This document shows, piece after piece, positions 38,552-47,390 of a DNA stretch of 64,000 nt (position 1 is the stretch's first letter; every line of letters starts with the position of its first letter). The stretch lies in the NCBI RefSeq assembly GCF_001884045.1, contig NZ_MACF01000137.1:1-64000 (forward strand), read 5' to 3'. This stretch comes from Bacillus mobilis. GTDB lineage: Bacteria > Bacillota > Bacilli > Bacillales > Bacillaceae_G. Under the pieces are notes generated by a model. The model did not search any database, was not told the origin of the DNA, and saw only the letters and a program-made list of their open reading frames with translations. The translations under genes were made by a program, and so were the position numbers.

Positions 38552-39544
38552 TTATTTAGCATACCCATTAGGTTGCTTCTGATGCCAATTCCAAGCATGC
38601 TCAATGATTGTCTTCACATTTACATACTGAGGATCCCATCCTAACTTCTCTTTCGCTTTCTGAGAAGAAGCAACTAAACGTGCTGGATCTCCTGCACGGC
38701 GCGGCGCTACCTCAGCTGGAATTTCATGATTTGTAACTTCACGAACTGCATCAACGATTTCTTTCACACTGAAACCATTACCATTTCCTAAGTTATAGAA
38801 ATCACTCTCTCCGCCGTTCTGTAGGTCTTTAAGCCCTAAGAAGTGAGCTGCCACTAAATCTTCAACATGAATATAATCACGGATACAAGTACCATCTGGT
38901 GTATTATAATCCTCACCAAACATCATAATCTTCTCACGTTGACCTAATGCCACTTGCAGTACAAGAGGAATTAAGTGTGTCTCTGGACGGTGATCTTCCC
39001 CAATAATACCATTTGGAGTTGCACCAGCTACGTTAAAGTATCTGAAAATCTTATATCGTAAGTTAGAAGCTTGGCTATACCAATGAAGCATCTTCTCGAT
39101 TGCTAACTTCGTTTCTCCATACGTATTCGTTGGATTTGTCATCGTTTCCTCAGTAATAAGGTCTACATCCACCTCACCATACGTTGCCGCAGTAGAAGAG
39201 AAAATAAACTTATCTACCTTAAACTCATCCATTACCTCTAATAAACAAAGTGCACCATACACGTTGTTATTATAATATTGAAGAGGCTTCTCCATACTAA
39301 CTCCAACTAAAGAATCAGCTGCAAAGTGCATAACTGCCTCAATATTTTCTTGTGTAAAAACATCTCTTAAAAATGCTTTATCACGAAGGTCGCCATTATA
39401 AAACTTCGCACCTTCCGTAATTGCATCCTCATGACCAGTTTGTAAGTTATCTACTACTACTACAGATAAACCTTCGTCTACTAATTTTTTAACAGCGTGA
39501 GAACCGATATAACCAGCTCCACCGCAGATTAGAATTGAATTCAT
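38552..39544 (-). CDS. galE: UDP-glucose 4-epimerase
   Basis: A 330-residue short-chain dehydrogenase-type enzyme that interconverts UDP-glucose and UDP-galactose. NAD site GGAGYIGSH is at residues 7-15, and the catalytic Tyr-Lys pair is in YGETK near 146-150. I use ATG 39544, as AGGTGAAG lies just before it and a GTG at 39553 falls within that site. It is a separate unit but stands next to the polysaccharide locus, where it would supply UDP-galactose to the mutase Glf. Confidence 0.95.
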   Translation of the reverse strand: MNSILICGGAGYIGSHAVKKLVDEGLSVVVVDNLQTGHEDAITEGAKFYNGDLRDKAFLRDVFTQENIEAVMHFAADSLVGVSMEKPLQYYNNNVYGALCLLEVMDEFKVDKFIFSSTAATYGEVDVDLITEETMTNPTNTYGETKLAIEKMLHWYSQASNLRYKIFRYFNVAGATPNGIIGEDHRPETHLIPLVLQVALGQREKIMMFGEDYNTPDGTCIRDYIHVEDLVAAHFLGLKDLQNGGESDFYNLGNGNGFSVKEIVDAVREVTNHEIPAEVAPRRAGDPARLVASSQKAKEKLGWDPQYVNVKTIIEHAWNWHQKQPNGYAK

Positions 39545-39773
39545 TGTCTTCACCTAACTTTACTTTTTATAAAATACTTACTATTTTTCTCTAGCAAATT
39601 CCATATCCATTCTTATTATACATAACTTTAATAACTAAGAAAAATCTTTGTTATTAATGCTTCAATATAAAATGCCATTTAGCCCTTCATAATTCAAAAT
39701 AAACTGTAATTTGATGAAGACTTATTAATAATGTACCATAAATATGACATATAAGAAGTTGGGAGTTATAAAA

Positions 39774-40820
39774 TTGAAAGATACACTAAATTCATCATCA
39801 CGAATACAAGCAATAGACATCGTCAGAGGGATAACTATCTCACTAGTAGTTATGGGCCATACGGAAATGCCCCCGCAATTAAATAATATCTTTTCTGCTT
39901 TTCGAATGCCCCTATTTTTTATGGTTTCTGGTTACTTACTTAACGTAACTAAACATTCAGATAATTTCTCGACCTTTATACAAACCCGGATATGGAGACT
40001 ACTAATTCCATATTTTTCAGCGGGTATACTCTTCTACATAATATGGATAATAAGACAATATTATAATCAAGATTATACACTCTCTTGGTATGAGCCCATA
40101 ATAGGAATTTTCTATGGGAATGGTGAAATGTTATACGTCAATGTACCTATATGGTTTTTAATTTGCTTATTTTGCTCAGAAGTACTATTTTTAGCAATAA
40201 TGAGTCTAATACAATCCTATAAAAATTCGCTTCAACTCCTTATCTTTATAGGAATAGGGTTTATCGGGGGGTATATTAGTTACTATGTACATTTACCATG
40301 GGGACTAGATATCGCTTTCGTTGTACAATTATTTTTGTACATTGGAAATAAATTTAAATCAATTGGTTTGTTTAAGTGTTTCCATTTCCCAATTACCTTT
40401 ATTATAATAAGTACTATTCTATTTATTATTCTTAATCCAATTAATGGCCTTATAGATATTAATAATCGGATTTACGGTAACATTATTTTATTTTATATTA
40501 ACGGTTTCTTAGGTAGTGTAATTATGCTCTATGCAGCTCAACTATTAGGGAATAGCAAAGTTTTTTCTAAAATATTTATTTATTTTGGCAAAAATTCAAT
40601 AAATATTTTAATTTTTCACAATGCAACATTTTGGTTTCTTAGCATGCTGAATAACACATTACACTCCCCCCTTCTTTCGCACTGGTTTATCTATACTATT
40701 TTTGGGATTACTATGAGTCTATTTATTTCATTTATCATCAAAAAGTACCCTCTACTTCAGATGCTATTTAATGGCGTAAGACAAAAAAACAAAAAGTTTC
40801 TATCTAACTATAAAAATTAA
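39774..40820 (+). CDS. Acyltransferase 3 family membrane protein
   Basis: A 348-residue protein with about ten membrane helices and the family opening IQAIDIVRGITISLVVMGHTEMPP, with the catalytic-type His near residue 31. Such enzymes O-acetylate or otherwise acylate extracellular polysaccharides (OafA/WecH-like). I favour the TTG start at 39774, eight bases after GGGAG; an ATG at 39744 lacks a site. It faces the opposite way from the polysaccharide operon, and is AT-rich like its core, so it may decorate that polymer. Confidence 0.85.
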   Translation: MKDTLNSSSRIQAIDIVRGITISLVVMGHTEMPPQLNNIFSAFRMPLFFMVSGYLLNVTKHSDNFSTFIQTRIWRLLIPYFSAGILFYIIWIIRQYYNQDYTLSWYEPIIGIFYGNGEMLYVNVPIWFLICLFCSEVLFLAIMSLIQSYKNSLQLLIFIGIGFIGGYISYYVHLPWGLDIAFVVQLFLYIGNKFKSIGLFKCFHFPITFIIISTILFIILNPINGLIDINNRIYGNIILFYINGFLGSVIMLYAAQLLGNSKVFSKIFIYFGKNSINILIFHNATFWFLSMLNNTLHSPLLSHWFIYTIFGITMSLFISFIIKKYPLLQMLFNGVRQKNKKFLSNYKN

Positions 40821-40825
40821 TAATA

Positions 40826-40860
40826 AGAACGACTCAGTAATTAATCACTGAGTCGTTCTA
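40826..40860. terminator. Bidirectional terminator
   Basis: A 13-bp perfect stem AGAACGACTCAGT/ACTGAGTCGTTCT between the convergent acyltransferase and SGNH genes. Confidence 0.9.
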
Positions 40861-40904
40861 TACCTCTATATTACATACATTAAACTTATAAATAGCTTTT
40901 TATA

Positions 40905-41732
40905 TCAAACAGCTTCATTAGATATGAAATAGTTCATTATATATTGCCCCCAAACTTCATGCCCCTTCGCACTAGGGAATCCAAACTCTTCTTGTAAATA
41001 TGGTAAAATAGCCTTTGTTGTTGCATCAGGCCATGCTCCCCAATGATCTACATATGTATAACCATTTTGTGTCGCAAATTGTTTTAATGCTTCAATTGCC
41101 TTCGGATAATTCTTCGCACCATACACTGGGTTTGGTGGTTGAATCATAATCGTAGCACCCTTTGCACTAGTAGAAAGTGCTTGTACAAATTTCTGTGTAC
41201 TCGCAACTGAGTTTCCATTACCAGTTTTACCATTGTCCGTAATAAATGGTGGTTCGAATAAAATCACATCTGGATTATCTTTCGCAATCTCTTTATCACG
41301 CTTATTTGCGATCAACTCTTCTGTGCTTTCACCCTTATATTCCTTTACCGTCACATTCCATAAGCCTTTACCGTAAGCAGTCTCTAAATTAGCCGTTAAC
41401 TGAGCTGCCCAAGCATCTTTTTCAGATGAAGAAGCTTCATCACCAACAATTACAAGATTTACTGCCTTTTTATCCTCAGCAGCTTTCTTTAACTTCTCTT
41501 TCACTGCATCTGGTAAATTCTTCGCATATGCTTCATTAAAAGATGACTTTGCATCTTGCTTTTTCTCTGTTTTCTTCGCTCCGCTGTCTTTCACTTCAGA
41601 CTTCGTTTTCGTTACTTCACTCGTCTGCCCTGTCGCATTCGCAACTTTCTTATTCCAGTACAATTTACCGCTCACAACCGAAGCGACAAACAATACAAAA
41701 ATAAATAGGACAAGTACTGCTTTCTTATTCAT
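40905..41732 (-). CDS. SGNH-hydrolase-like exported protein
   Basis: A 275-residue protein with a signal anchor (about 5-25), a Lys/Ser/Thr-rich linker (30-65) and a domain resembling SGNH hydrolases. The first block reads VIVGDEASSSEKDAW, with Glu where GDS enzymes have the nucleophilic Ser, although Ser residues follow. PDVILFEPP resembles block III and GHEVWGQYI block V. It probably acts on acyl groups of the surface polymer, if active. It follows the LCP gene, from which a terminator separates it. Confidence 0.75.
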   Translation of the reverse strand: MNKKAVLVLFIFVLFVASVVSGKLYWNKKVANATGQTSEVTKTKSEVKDSGAKKTEKKQDAKSSFNEAYAKNLPDAVKEKLKKAAEDKKAVNLVIVGDEASSSEKDAWAAQLTANLETAYGKGLWNVTVKEYKGESTEELIANKRDKEIAKDNPDVILFEPPFITDNGKTGNGNSVASTQKFVQALSTSAKGATIMIQPPNPVYGAKNYPKAIEALKQFATQNGYTYVDHWGAWPDATTKAILPYLQEEFGFPSAKGHEVWGQYIMNYFISNEAV

Positions 41733-41793
41733 CGATTCACCTCATCTATTAATCTCACAATATATAATACTAATATAAACTCACGCAAAAATA

Positions 41794-41823
41794 AACCCAA
41801 CTCCTTCCAAAGGAGTTGGGTTA
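41794..41823 (-). terminator. Terminator after the LCP gene (end of polysaccharide operon)
   Basis: A 13-bp perfect stem AACCCAACTCCTT/AAGGAGTTGGGTT. It closes the long minus-strand operon that starts near 54 kb. Confidence 0.88.
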
Positions 41824-41830
41824 TTATATA

Positions 41831-42745
41831 TTACTTAGTCAATTCAAGATGCGCTCTTAATTTATTCGTAATATCTTGTTTCGCTGCATCTGGAACGTAG
41901 TAGTACCAAATACCATCAGCGGCTTTGTGACCATCGCCTGGGATTTGGATTTCTTCACTGTTCTGCATGCAATCTTTATAGTTCTTTTGAATATCAAACA
42001 TTTGATCCTGAGTTAAACTTGTTTTAACATTTTTCTCAATCGCTTTTAACACATCGCCATAATTTGCAAGAGAAGATACACTTGCACCCTTTTTAATTAC
42101 CGATTGGATAACTTGACGTTGGCGCATTTGGCGACCGAAGTCACCACGTGGATCTTCATAACGCATACGAGTATACTTTAATGCCGATTCACCATCTAAA
42201 TGAATATTACCTTTAGCAAAGTGGGTCTCTCTTGATGTAAAATCTAAATCATTATTTACATCAACACCACCAACAGCATCTACAATATCTTTAAAACCAG
42301 CCATGTTTACTTCAATGTAATGATCAACTGGTACATTAATAAAATTCTCCACTGTTTTCACAGCCATATCAATGCCGCCAAAAGCATAAGCGTGATTAAT
42401 CTTATCTTTCTTGCCCTTACCAATGATTTCAGTATAAGTATCACGAGGAATACTTGTAATCTTCATTGATTTTTTTTGTGGGTTCAATGTGAACAACATT
42501 AATGAATCAGACCTAGAAGTTTCATTCTCTCTTTGATCAGTTCCCATTAATAAAATTGAAATTGGCTTTTGATCTGATATATTTACTTTTTGATCCCTTT
42601 TTTCAGATTTATCACGATTTAATGGTTGATGTACCGACTCTAATGTATTAGATACCTTTGAATAAACATTATATGCATATATTCCACCAGCCATTAAAAT
42701 TAGTGCTAAGCTTCCTAGGAGTACAAATATTATTTTTTTCTTCAT
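41831..42745 (-). CDS. LytR-CpsA-Psr (LCP) family glycopolymer ligase
   Basis: A 304-residue protein with one N-terminal membrane helix (about 5-25) and an extracellular LCP domain (about 60-220). LLMGTDQRENETSRSDSLML (near 66-85), IPRDTY (near 98), KINHAYAFGG (near 114) and YTRMRYEDPRGDFGRQMRQRQV (near 190-211) carry the Asp and Arg residues that bind the pyrophosphate lipid. LCP enzymes transfer glycopolymers from undecaprenyl carriers to peptidoglycan. As the last gene of the polysaccharide operon it probably anchors the product to the wall. Confidence 0.92.
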   Translation of the reverse strand: MKKKIIFVLLGSLALILMAGGIYAYNVYSKVSNTLESVHQPLNRDKSEKRDQKVNISDQKPISILLMGTDQRENETSRSDSLMLFTLNPQKKSMKITSIPRDTYTEIIGKGKKDKINHAYAFGGIDMAVKTVENFINVPVDHYIEVNMAGFKDIVDAVGGVDVNNDLDFTSRETHFAKGNIHLDGESALKYTRMRYEDPRGDFGRQMRQRQVIQSVIKKGASVSSLANYGDVLKAIEKNVKTSLTQDQMFDIQKNYKDCMQNSEEIQIPGDGHKAADGIWYYYVPDAAKQDITNKLRAHLELTK

Positions 42746-42821
42746 TTAATATCCTTCTTTCCAATCTATAACTATATAAACATATTTCGTTCTTTTTAAG
42801 ATATCCCACCAAACTACTTTA

Positions 42822-43733
42822 TTATGGTGTTACACGCTTTCCTCTTTTACGTAGTATCCCATCTTTCATAGCCTTCATTAATAGTCCATAATCTTTAAGG
42901 CTAAACTTTTTAATTTCTTTAATACACTTTAAATTATAAAAAACAAACTGGAATAGTGCTCTCATATATACTATATATAAATTACCATATCTATAATCTA
43001 ATTCTATTCTATTTCTAAGCATGTAATAATCTTTCCAATTAAAAATTTCCTTTTTTTGCAAATGAAGCGAGTGTCTTTTCATAATTGCTTTTTTTACAAC
43101 GGCAAGTTTAAAACCTTTTTCTTGTGCACGAATTGAAAAATCCGCGTCATCACAAATGATAAAATATGAATCGTCAATATCTCCCACCGCTTTAAATACA
43201 TCTCGATGTATTAGAGGACCTTCAAACGGAATTGATACTATTTCCCTGAATGGGTCCTTCATTTGGTCAGGATATACGCAATCAGTGGACTCTAATTGAA
43301 ACGGATTTCTAAAGTTCAACTTTGTAGTATATGGTAAACTTTTATTGGATTCGATATCAATTCTATTAGTCTGTAAAATTGAATACTTACCGTTGGACTC
43401 CTCATATACTTTCAACAAATTTTCCAAGCAATCAGACTGTGGATAAACATCATCATCCATCAACCAACACCATTCAAACTCATAATTATTCGCCAATTCC
43501 ACCCCAGCTTTAAATCCACCGGCGCCTCCCGTATTTTCCTCCAATCGATTATATTCTATACTACTGTTATTAATAAACCCCTTTTCCCTTAAGTACTCCT
43601 CAGTACCATCTGTAGAAGCATTATCTACAATAATAATTTTCTCAATTTTTTTAGATTGCTTTAATAGTCCATCTAAACAATTACATAACAATTCTTTCCT
43701 ATTATAAGTTACAATAACAGTAATTACACTCAC
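42822..43733 (-). CDS. Family 2 glycosyltransferase, GlfT-like
   Basis: A 303-residue GT-A enzyme: VTYNRKELL near residue 8, VDNASTDGTEEYL near 36, NTGGAGGFKAG near 67 and DDD near 92-94. The NTGGAGGF block and overall form resemble galactofuranosyl- and rhamnosyl-transferases of the GlfT2/WbbL type. UDP-Galf mutase is in the same operon, so transfer of galactofuranose is a reasonable guess. Start is GTG 43733 behind AAGGAG. Substrate not provable here. Confidence 0.8.
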   Translation of the reverse strand: MSVITVIVTYNRKELLCNCLDGLLKQSKKIEKIIIVDNASTDGTEEYLREKGFINNSSIEYNRLEENTGGAGGFKAGVELANNYEFEWCWLMDDDVYPQSDCLENLLKVYEESNGKYSILQTNRIDIESNKSLPYTTKLNFRNPFQLESTDCVYPDQMKDPFREIVSIPFEGPLIHRDVFKAVGDIDDSYFIICDDADFSIRAQEKGFKLAVVKKAIMKRHSLHLQKKEIFNWKDYYMLRNRIELDYRYGNLYIVYMRALFQFVFYNLKCIKEIKKFSLKDYGLLMKAMKDGILRKRGKRVTP

Positions 43734-43851
43734 TTTTATATACTCCTTTATACGCTTCTAATTTACAAAACTTCTATTTTTCAACAAACAAAAATATACA
43801 ATCCAACTTATTAAATATTTAGTTCGTGCCACAATTTTTTAAATTTTTTCC

Positions 43852-44994
43852 TTAATAAATTAATTTACCACCAACAATATCTTCCATATCCATCATTTTA
43901 CTTTCCCAAGAATTTTTTAATGCAGTTTGCTTTCTACAAAGAATAGCATCTTCACTATCTAGCGTCTGTAATTTAGACAGAATATCCATAAATTCAGGCT
44001 TATCACTAGCTGTATATATCGACTTAATTTCTAATAAATCTTCAAAAGGAGTAGTAATTAGTGGTTTTCCCGCCGCTAAACATTCAAATGTTTTAACTGG
44101 AAAAACCCCTTTATTAAACTCATTAATCTTATATGGAAATATAATAGCATCTGCTTCTTTTATATAATTAATCAACTCTGTTCTAGGCATAGCATCCATT
44201 AAATACAAATTAGAGTACTTATCACTAAAAGGATTTTTCAGTTGCCAATCTCCTATCATACGTAACTCATAGTTTTTATCTAAAATCATTTTAATTAAAT
44301 CGAAATCTAATTTATTTGATATAGAACCATAATATAGTAGTTTTGAATATTTTTTTCTAGGTTTTGATAATTCGTCATAAAACACATCTATATCTACACC
44401 ATTTGTTATTAATTGAACCTCTTTATTAACTATATTGCTCTTCTCTCTCTTGTGATAGAGACCATCTGCAATTATCACATCAGCTAATTGCAAAAGCGCC
44501 TTTTCACTATCCCTTATCGATTTCATTGTATTTTCCGCATGTATAAAATTATATGCTACATCATAAACCAGCACTTCTGGATTAAGTTTCTTTGTAATAC
44601 TAATCGTGGTTTCTGTTGGTAGATATGTAATGATTATTGGTTTTTTTTCCTTATATACACACTTCTCTTGAATTTCTGACACGATTTTATTAGTAAAATA
44701 TAAATTATTTAAACTAATAAAAAGGCCGTTAGTAGGAGGTAGTGCTACCGGAGATACAATTTCAATATTTTCGTCTAAAGGATTCCTACTATCTTCATTT
44801 TTTTTCTTCATTAATCGATTGAATATACGTTTCATATCACCAAAGTGTGGATTTCTTTTTGCTGTTGTTTCAACGTATACAACATTGTTTTTTTTTGAAA
44901 AATGTGTAGCAACTTCATGATGTCTTTGCCACATAAAATTCCAATCAATAGAGGATAATATTATTATATCTCGATTTTTTATATTTCTTTTCAT
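43852..44994 (-). CDS. GT-B glycosyltransferase (family 1/4 type)
   Basis: A 380-residue glycosyltransferase. The N-terminal WQRHHEVATHF (near residue 22) is typical of TuaH-like enzymes, and the C-terminal half has the nucleotide-sugar binding region FPVKTFECLAAGKPLITT (near 310-327). It would add one sugar of the repeat unit on the cytoplasmic face. ATG 44994 follows AAGGAG. Low GC like its neighbours. Confidence 0.82.
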   Translation of the reverse strand: MKRNIKNRDIIILSSIDWNFMWQRHHEVATHFSKKNNVVYVETTAKRNPHFGDMKRIFNRLMKKKNEDSRNPLDENIEIVSPVALPPTNGLFISLNNLYFTNKIVSEIQEKCVYKEKKPIIITYLPTETTISITKKLNPEVLVYDVAYNFIHAENTMKSIRDSEKALLQLADVIIADGLYHKREKSNIVNKEVQLITNGVDIDVFYDELSKPRKKYSKLLYYGSISNKLDFDLIKMILDKNYELRMIGDWQLKNPFSDKYSNLYLMDAMPRTELINYIKEADAIIFPYKINEFNKGVFPVKTFECLAAGKPLITTPFEDLLEIKSIYTASDKPEFMDILSKLQTLDSEDAILCRKQTALKNSWESKMMDMEDIVGGKLIY

Positions 44995-45072
44995 AAGGAC
45001 TCCTTAAAAATAGACATTTCAATCCACTAGTTTATATTTACAATACTTCATAAATATTAGTTTTCTTTAAAA

Positions 45073-45567
45073 TTACTGCATTATATTTTGAATCATATTT
45101 TCAAATTTATCCACAAAAACTTGATTATTTGTTACAAATTCCTTTTTTCCTATTGCATTCTCTTTTAAACATGTTTGTATTTTTTCTTCCATTTGATTTA
45201 TGTCATATACCGCTATAACTTGTTTCTTTTTCTCTAATCTCTTTACAAAATCTACTTGATGATTATCAACGTGTTCATCAAAATCCTTATTTCTTGGTAC
45301 AACTATGGGTGTTTTTCCTAATGATAACGGCGTCATAATACTCCCAGGTCCACCGTGAGTAATAATTACAGATGCCTCTTCCATTTTTTTCATCATTTCA
45401 TTATAACCAATTAACTTAGATCCTTCGCAATACCTTGGGATATATGTAGAATAGCCATATTGAATGAAAACGTCACCTGTAATTTCTTTATTTTTTTTCA
45501 TTTCATCTATTTTTTTTACTAACCTATCAAATTGCTGCTCATGTGTACCTGTGGTGACAAAAATCAT
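45073..45567 (-). CDS. PssE/Alg13-like glycosyltransferase subunit
   Basis: A 164-residue GT28 C-terminal-type protein beginning MIFVTTGTHEQQFDRLV, with ITHGGPGSIMTPLSLGKTPIVVPR near residues 69-92 that binds the nucleotide sugar. It is the catalytic half of a two-part enzyme whose other half is PssD, encoded just upstream with an ATGA overlap. ATG 45567 follows AGGAGG; an earlier in-frame start would run into the upstream gene. Confidence 0.88.
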   Translation of the reverse strand: MIFVTTGTHEQQFDRLVKKIDEMKKNKEITGDVFIQYGYSTYIPRYCEGSKLIGYNEMMKKMEEASVIITHGGPGSIMTPLSLGKTPIVVPRNKDFDEHVDNHQVDFVKRLEKKKQVIAVYDINQMEEKIQTCLKENAIGKKEFVTNNQVFVDKFENMIQNIMQ

Positions 45568-46016
45568 AGCAATCCTCCTAATACTTCTCCCTTTGGATAA
45601 AACTTTTTTTGCTCCTCCCATTGTAATACAAATTTATCACAAATCGGATAAACAAGCTTTCCTGTAAGGGTTGGTGAATCTATCCTGTCATATACTTCTA
45701 TATAAACTACTTTAGATTTAAAGAATAATTTACCTATATAAAAAAATGGAATAGCTGGAGCTGCACCAGTTGAAACAATAACATCTGGTTTTTCCTTAAA
45801 TAATACTTTAATAGCTAAAAATGAATTTTTTATTAAATTTTTTATATTTCTATTTGAAGGATAATAGCACCATGTAGTATTTTCTTTTTCTAAAAGGGAC
45901 TTACTGTCCTCTTTATTAAATGTTACCCATGTTCTTTCATGCTTTTCCCACCAAGGTTTCAACTGGTATAGTTGAGTTAAATGTCCACCACTAGAACCTA
46001 CTAATAAAATTTTCAT
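45564..46016 (-). CDS. PssD/Alg14-like membrane subunit of a glycosyltransferase
   Basis: A 150-residue protein starting MKILLVGSSGGHLTQL, with PDVIVSTGAAPAIPF near residue 79 and VYIEVYDRIDSPTLTGKLVYP near 103-123. This is the Alg14/PssD pattern: it recruits the catalytic PssE subunit to the membrane. In lactic-acid bacteria this pair adds the second sugar to the lipid-linked first one. Overlaps the polymerase gene by one base and pssE by four. Confidence 0.88.
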   Translation of the reverse strand: MKILLVGSSGGHLTQLYQLKPWWEKHERTWVTFNKEDSKSLLEKENTTWCYYPSNRNIKNLIKNSFLAIKVLFKEKPDVIVSTGAAPAIPFFYIGKLFFKSKVVYIEVYDRIDSPTLTGKLVYPICDKFVLQWEEQKKFYPKGEVLGGLL

Positions 46017-47311
46017 TAAGCTTCTCCTTTCAATCGTTTACTAATTCCTAAAATTAAACCAATCGATATAAAATAAAAATATGCAACTGTTTGTGGTGCA
46101 TCTATATCCTCAGTTAACATCCAAAGTACTACTGTTAGCACTGAAATACCTAAATATTTTAAAATATACTTTTGAAGATATTCATTTGCATTAAAAAACA
46201 ATTTCATCCAATTATATAGTGAGCAAAGTATGAATGAAATAAATAAAGAAAATCCTATAATTCCTGTTTTCATTAAAACACCAATATAAGTAGAGTGTGA
46301 TCCTATTGGAACCTCTATCCAACTAACATAAGGTTTCATGCCTATCCCGAGAAATGGAGATGACATAGCATTTTGAATAGCCATTTTATATATTATTTGT
46401 CTCTGGCCGGTACTCGCTTCTCTAGAATCTAACATAAAGCTTGCAAAATCATCTAAAAAGAAGTACATAGTAATAAATAAAACGGCACCTACACACATAA
46501 TTTGAGATATTTTCAGATAAATCCCCTTATTTTTAGGGACAGTGATAGCACTTACGACTATACTAGCGACAACTAAAGACATTATTGCCGTACGTGATAA
46601 TGAAAAAATCAGAGGTAACATTATAATTAACAGTTCAAAATAACTTTTTACCTTCCCCTTCTTAACAAGTTTATAATATACAATTGCCAGGAAAATAATA
46701 ATACTCGTTCCAACACCTGTTGCCGTTGGATAAAGGAAAAAACCTGTAAATCTTGGGAAATCCGATTGTAAAAACCAATCTGTTTTTACAATATTTAAGT
46801 TCATAGTGCTTTCAATTATATCGAATCTTAATGACTGGGGAATCACGTTATATAAAAGAGACTTTATTTCTACCAAATATTCTCCTTTTTTCCAAATATA
46901 AATTGAATATATACAAAATACACCTTGTATTAATCCAACAATTCTAAAAGAATTTAATAATTTCACTAAATCTTTCAATTCTATTTCAGCATTATTAATT
47001 GAAACAATAATACAAAAACCCATAATCCAGTAACTTAAATTATATATAGATCCAACTACTCTATTCATTTCAAAAGCTGATGAATTAATCACAATTGAAC
47101 TGGCATATACCAAAATAAAGAATAGTAATAATTTACTATACCCTTTATAAATAACTTGTCGATTACTTTTTTTACAGTATAAAAGAGCAGATATAAACAT
47201 CAATAAAGAAATCATATGAAAAATTATTATGTTCAAACCTAAAATCCACCATAAGGGAATTAGTAGCACCCCTATTCTAGCTATACTCATTGGTAATCTT
47301 TTATATTTCAT
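46016..47311 (-). CDS. O-antigen polymerase/ligase-like membrane protein (probable Wzy)
   Basis: A 431-residue protein with about ten to twelve membrane helices and one large outer loop. The Wzy/WaaL-type element is seen near SPFLGIGMKPYVSWIEVPIGSHSTYIGVLMKTGIIGF (about 322-357). In a cluster with Wzx and Wzz it should be the polymerase that joins repeat units on the outer face. ATG 47311 follows AAGAGG; a TTG six bases upstream is less suitable. Sequence divergence in the Wzy family makes the exact role an inference. Confidence 0.82.
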   Translation of the reverse strand: MKYKRLPMSIARIGVLLIPLWWILGLNIIIFHMISLLMFISALLYCKKSNRQVIYKGYSKLLLFFILVYASSIVINSSAFEMNRVVGSIYNLSYWIMGFCIIVSINNAEIELKDLVKLLNSFRIVGLIQGVFCIYSIYIWKKGEYLVEIKSLLYNVIPQSLRFDIIESTMNLNIVKTDWFLQSDFPRFTGFFLYPTATGVGTSIIIFLAIVYYKLVKKGKVKSYFELLIIMLPLIFSLSRTAIMSLVVASIVVSAITVPKNKGIYLKISQIMCVGAVLFITMYFFLDDFASFMLDSREASTGQRQIIYKMAIQNAMSSPFLGIGMKPYVSWIEVPIGSHSTYIGVLMKTGIIGFSLFISFILCSLYNWMKLFFNANEYLQKYILKYLGISVLTVVLWMLTEDIDAPQTVAYFYFISIGLILGISKRLKGEA

Positions 47312-47390
47312 ATCCAACCTCTTATAATAATTTAATATAATTAGTACAAAATAAAGTTTCTATACAAAATGTATAGAAACTTTATTTATA

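Noticed and set aside
39744-39773. ATG 39744 as start of the acyltransferase
   Set aside because: No ribosome site precedes it, whereas TTG 39774 has GGGAG at a suitable distance.
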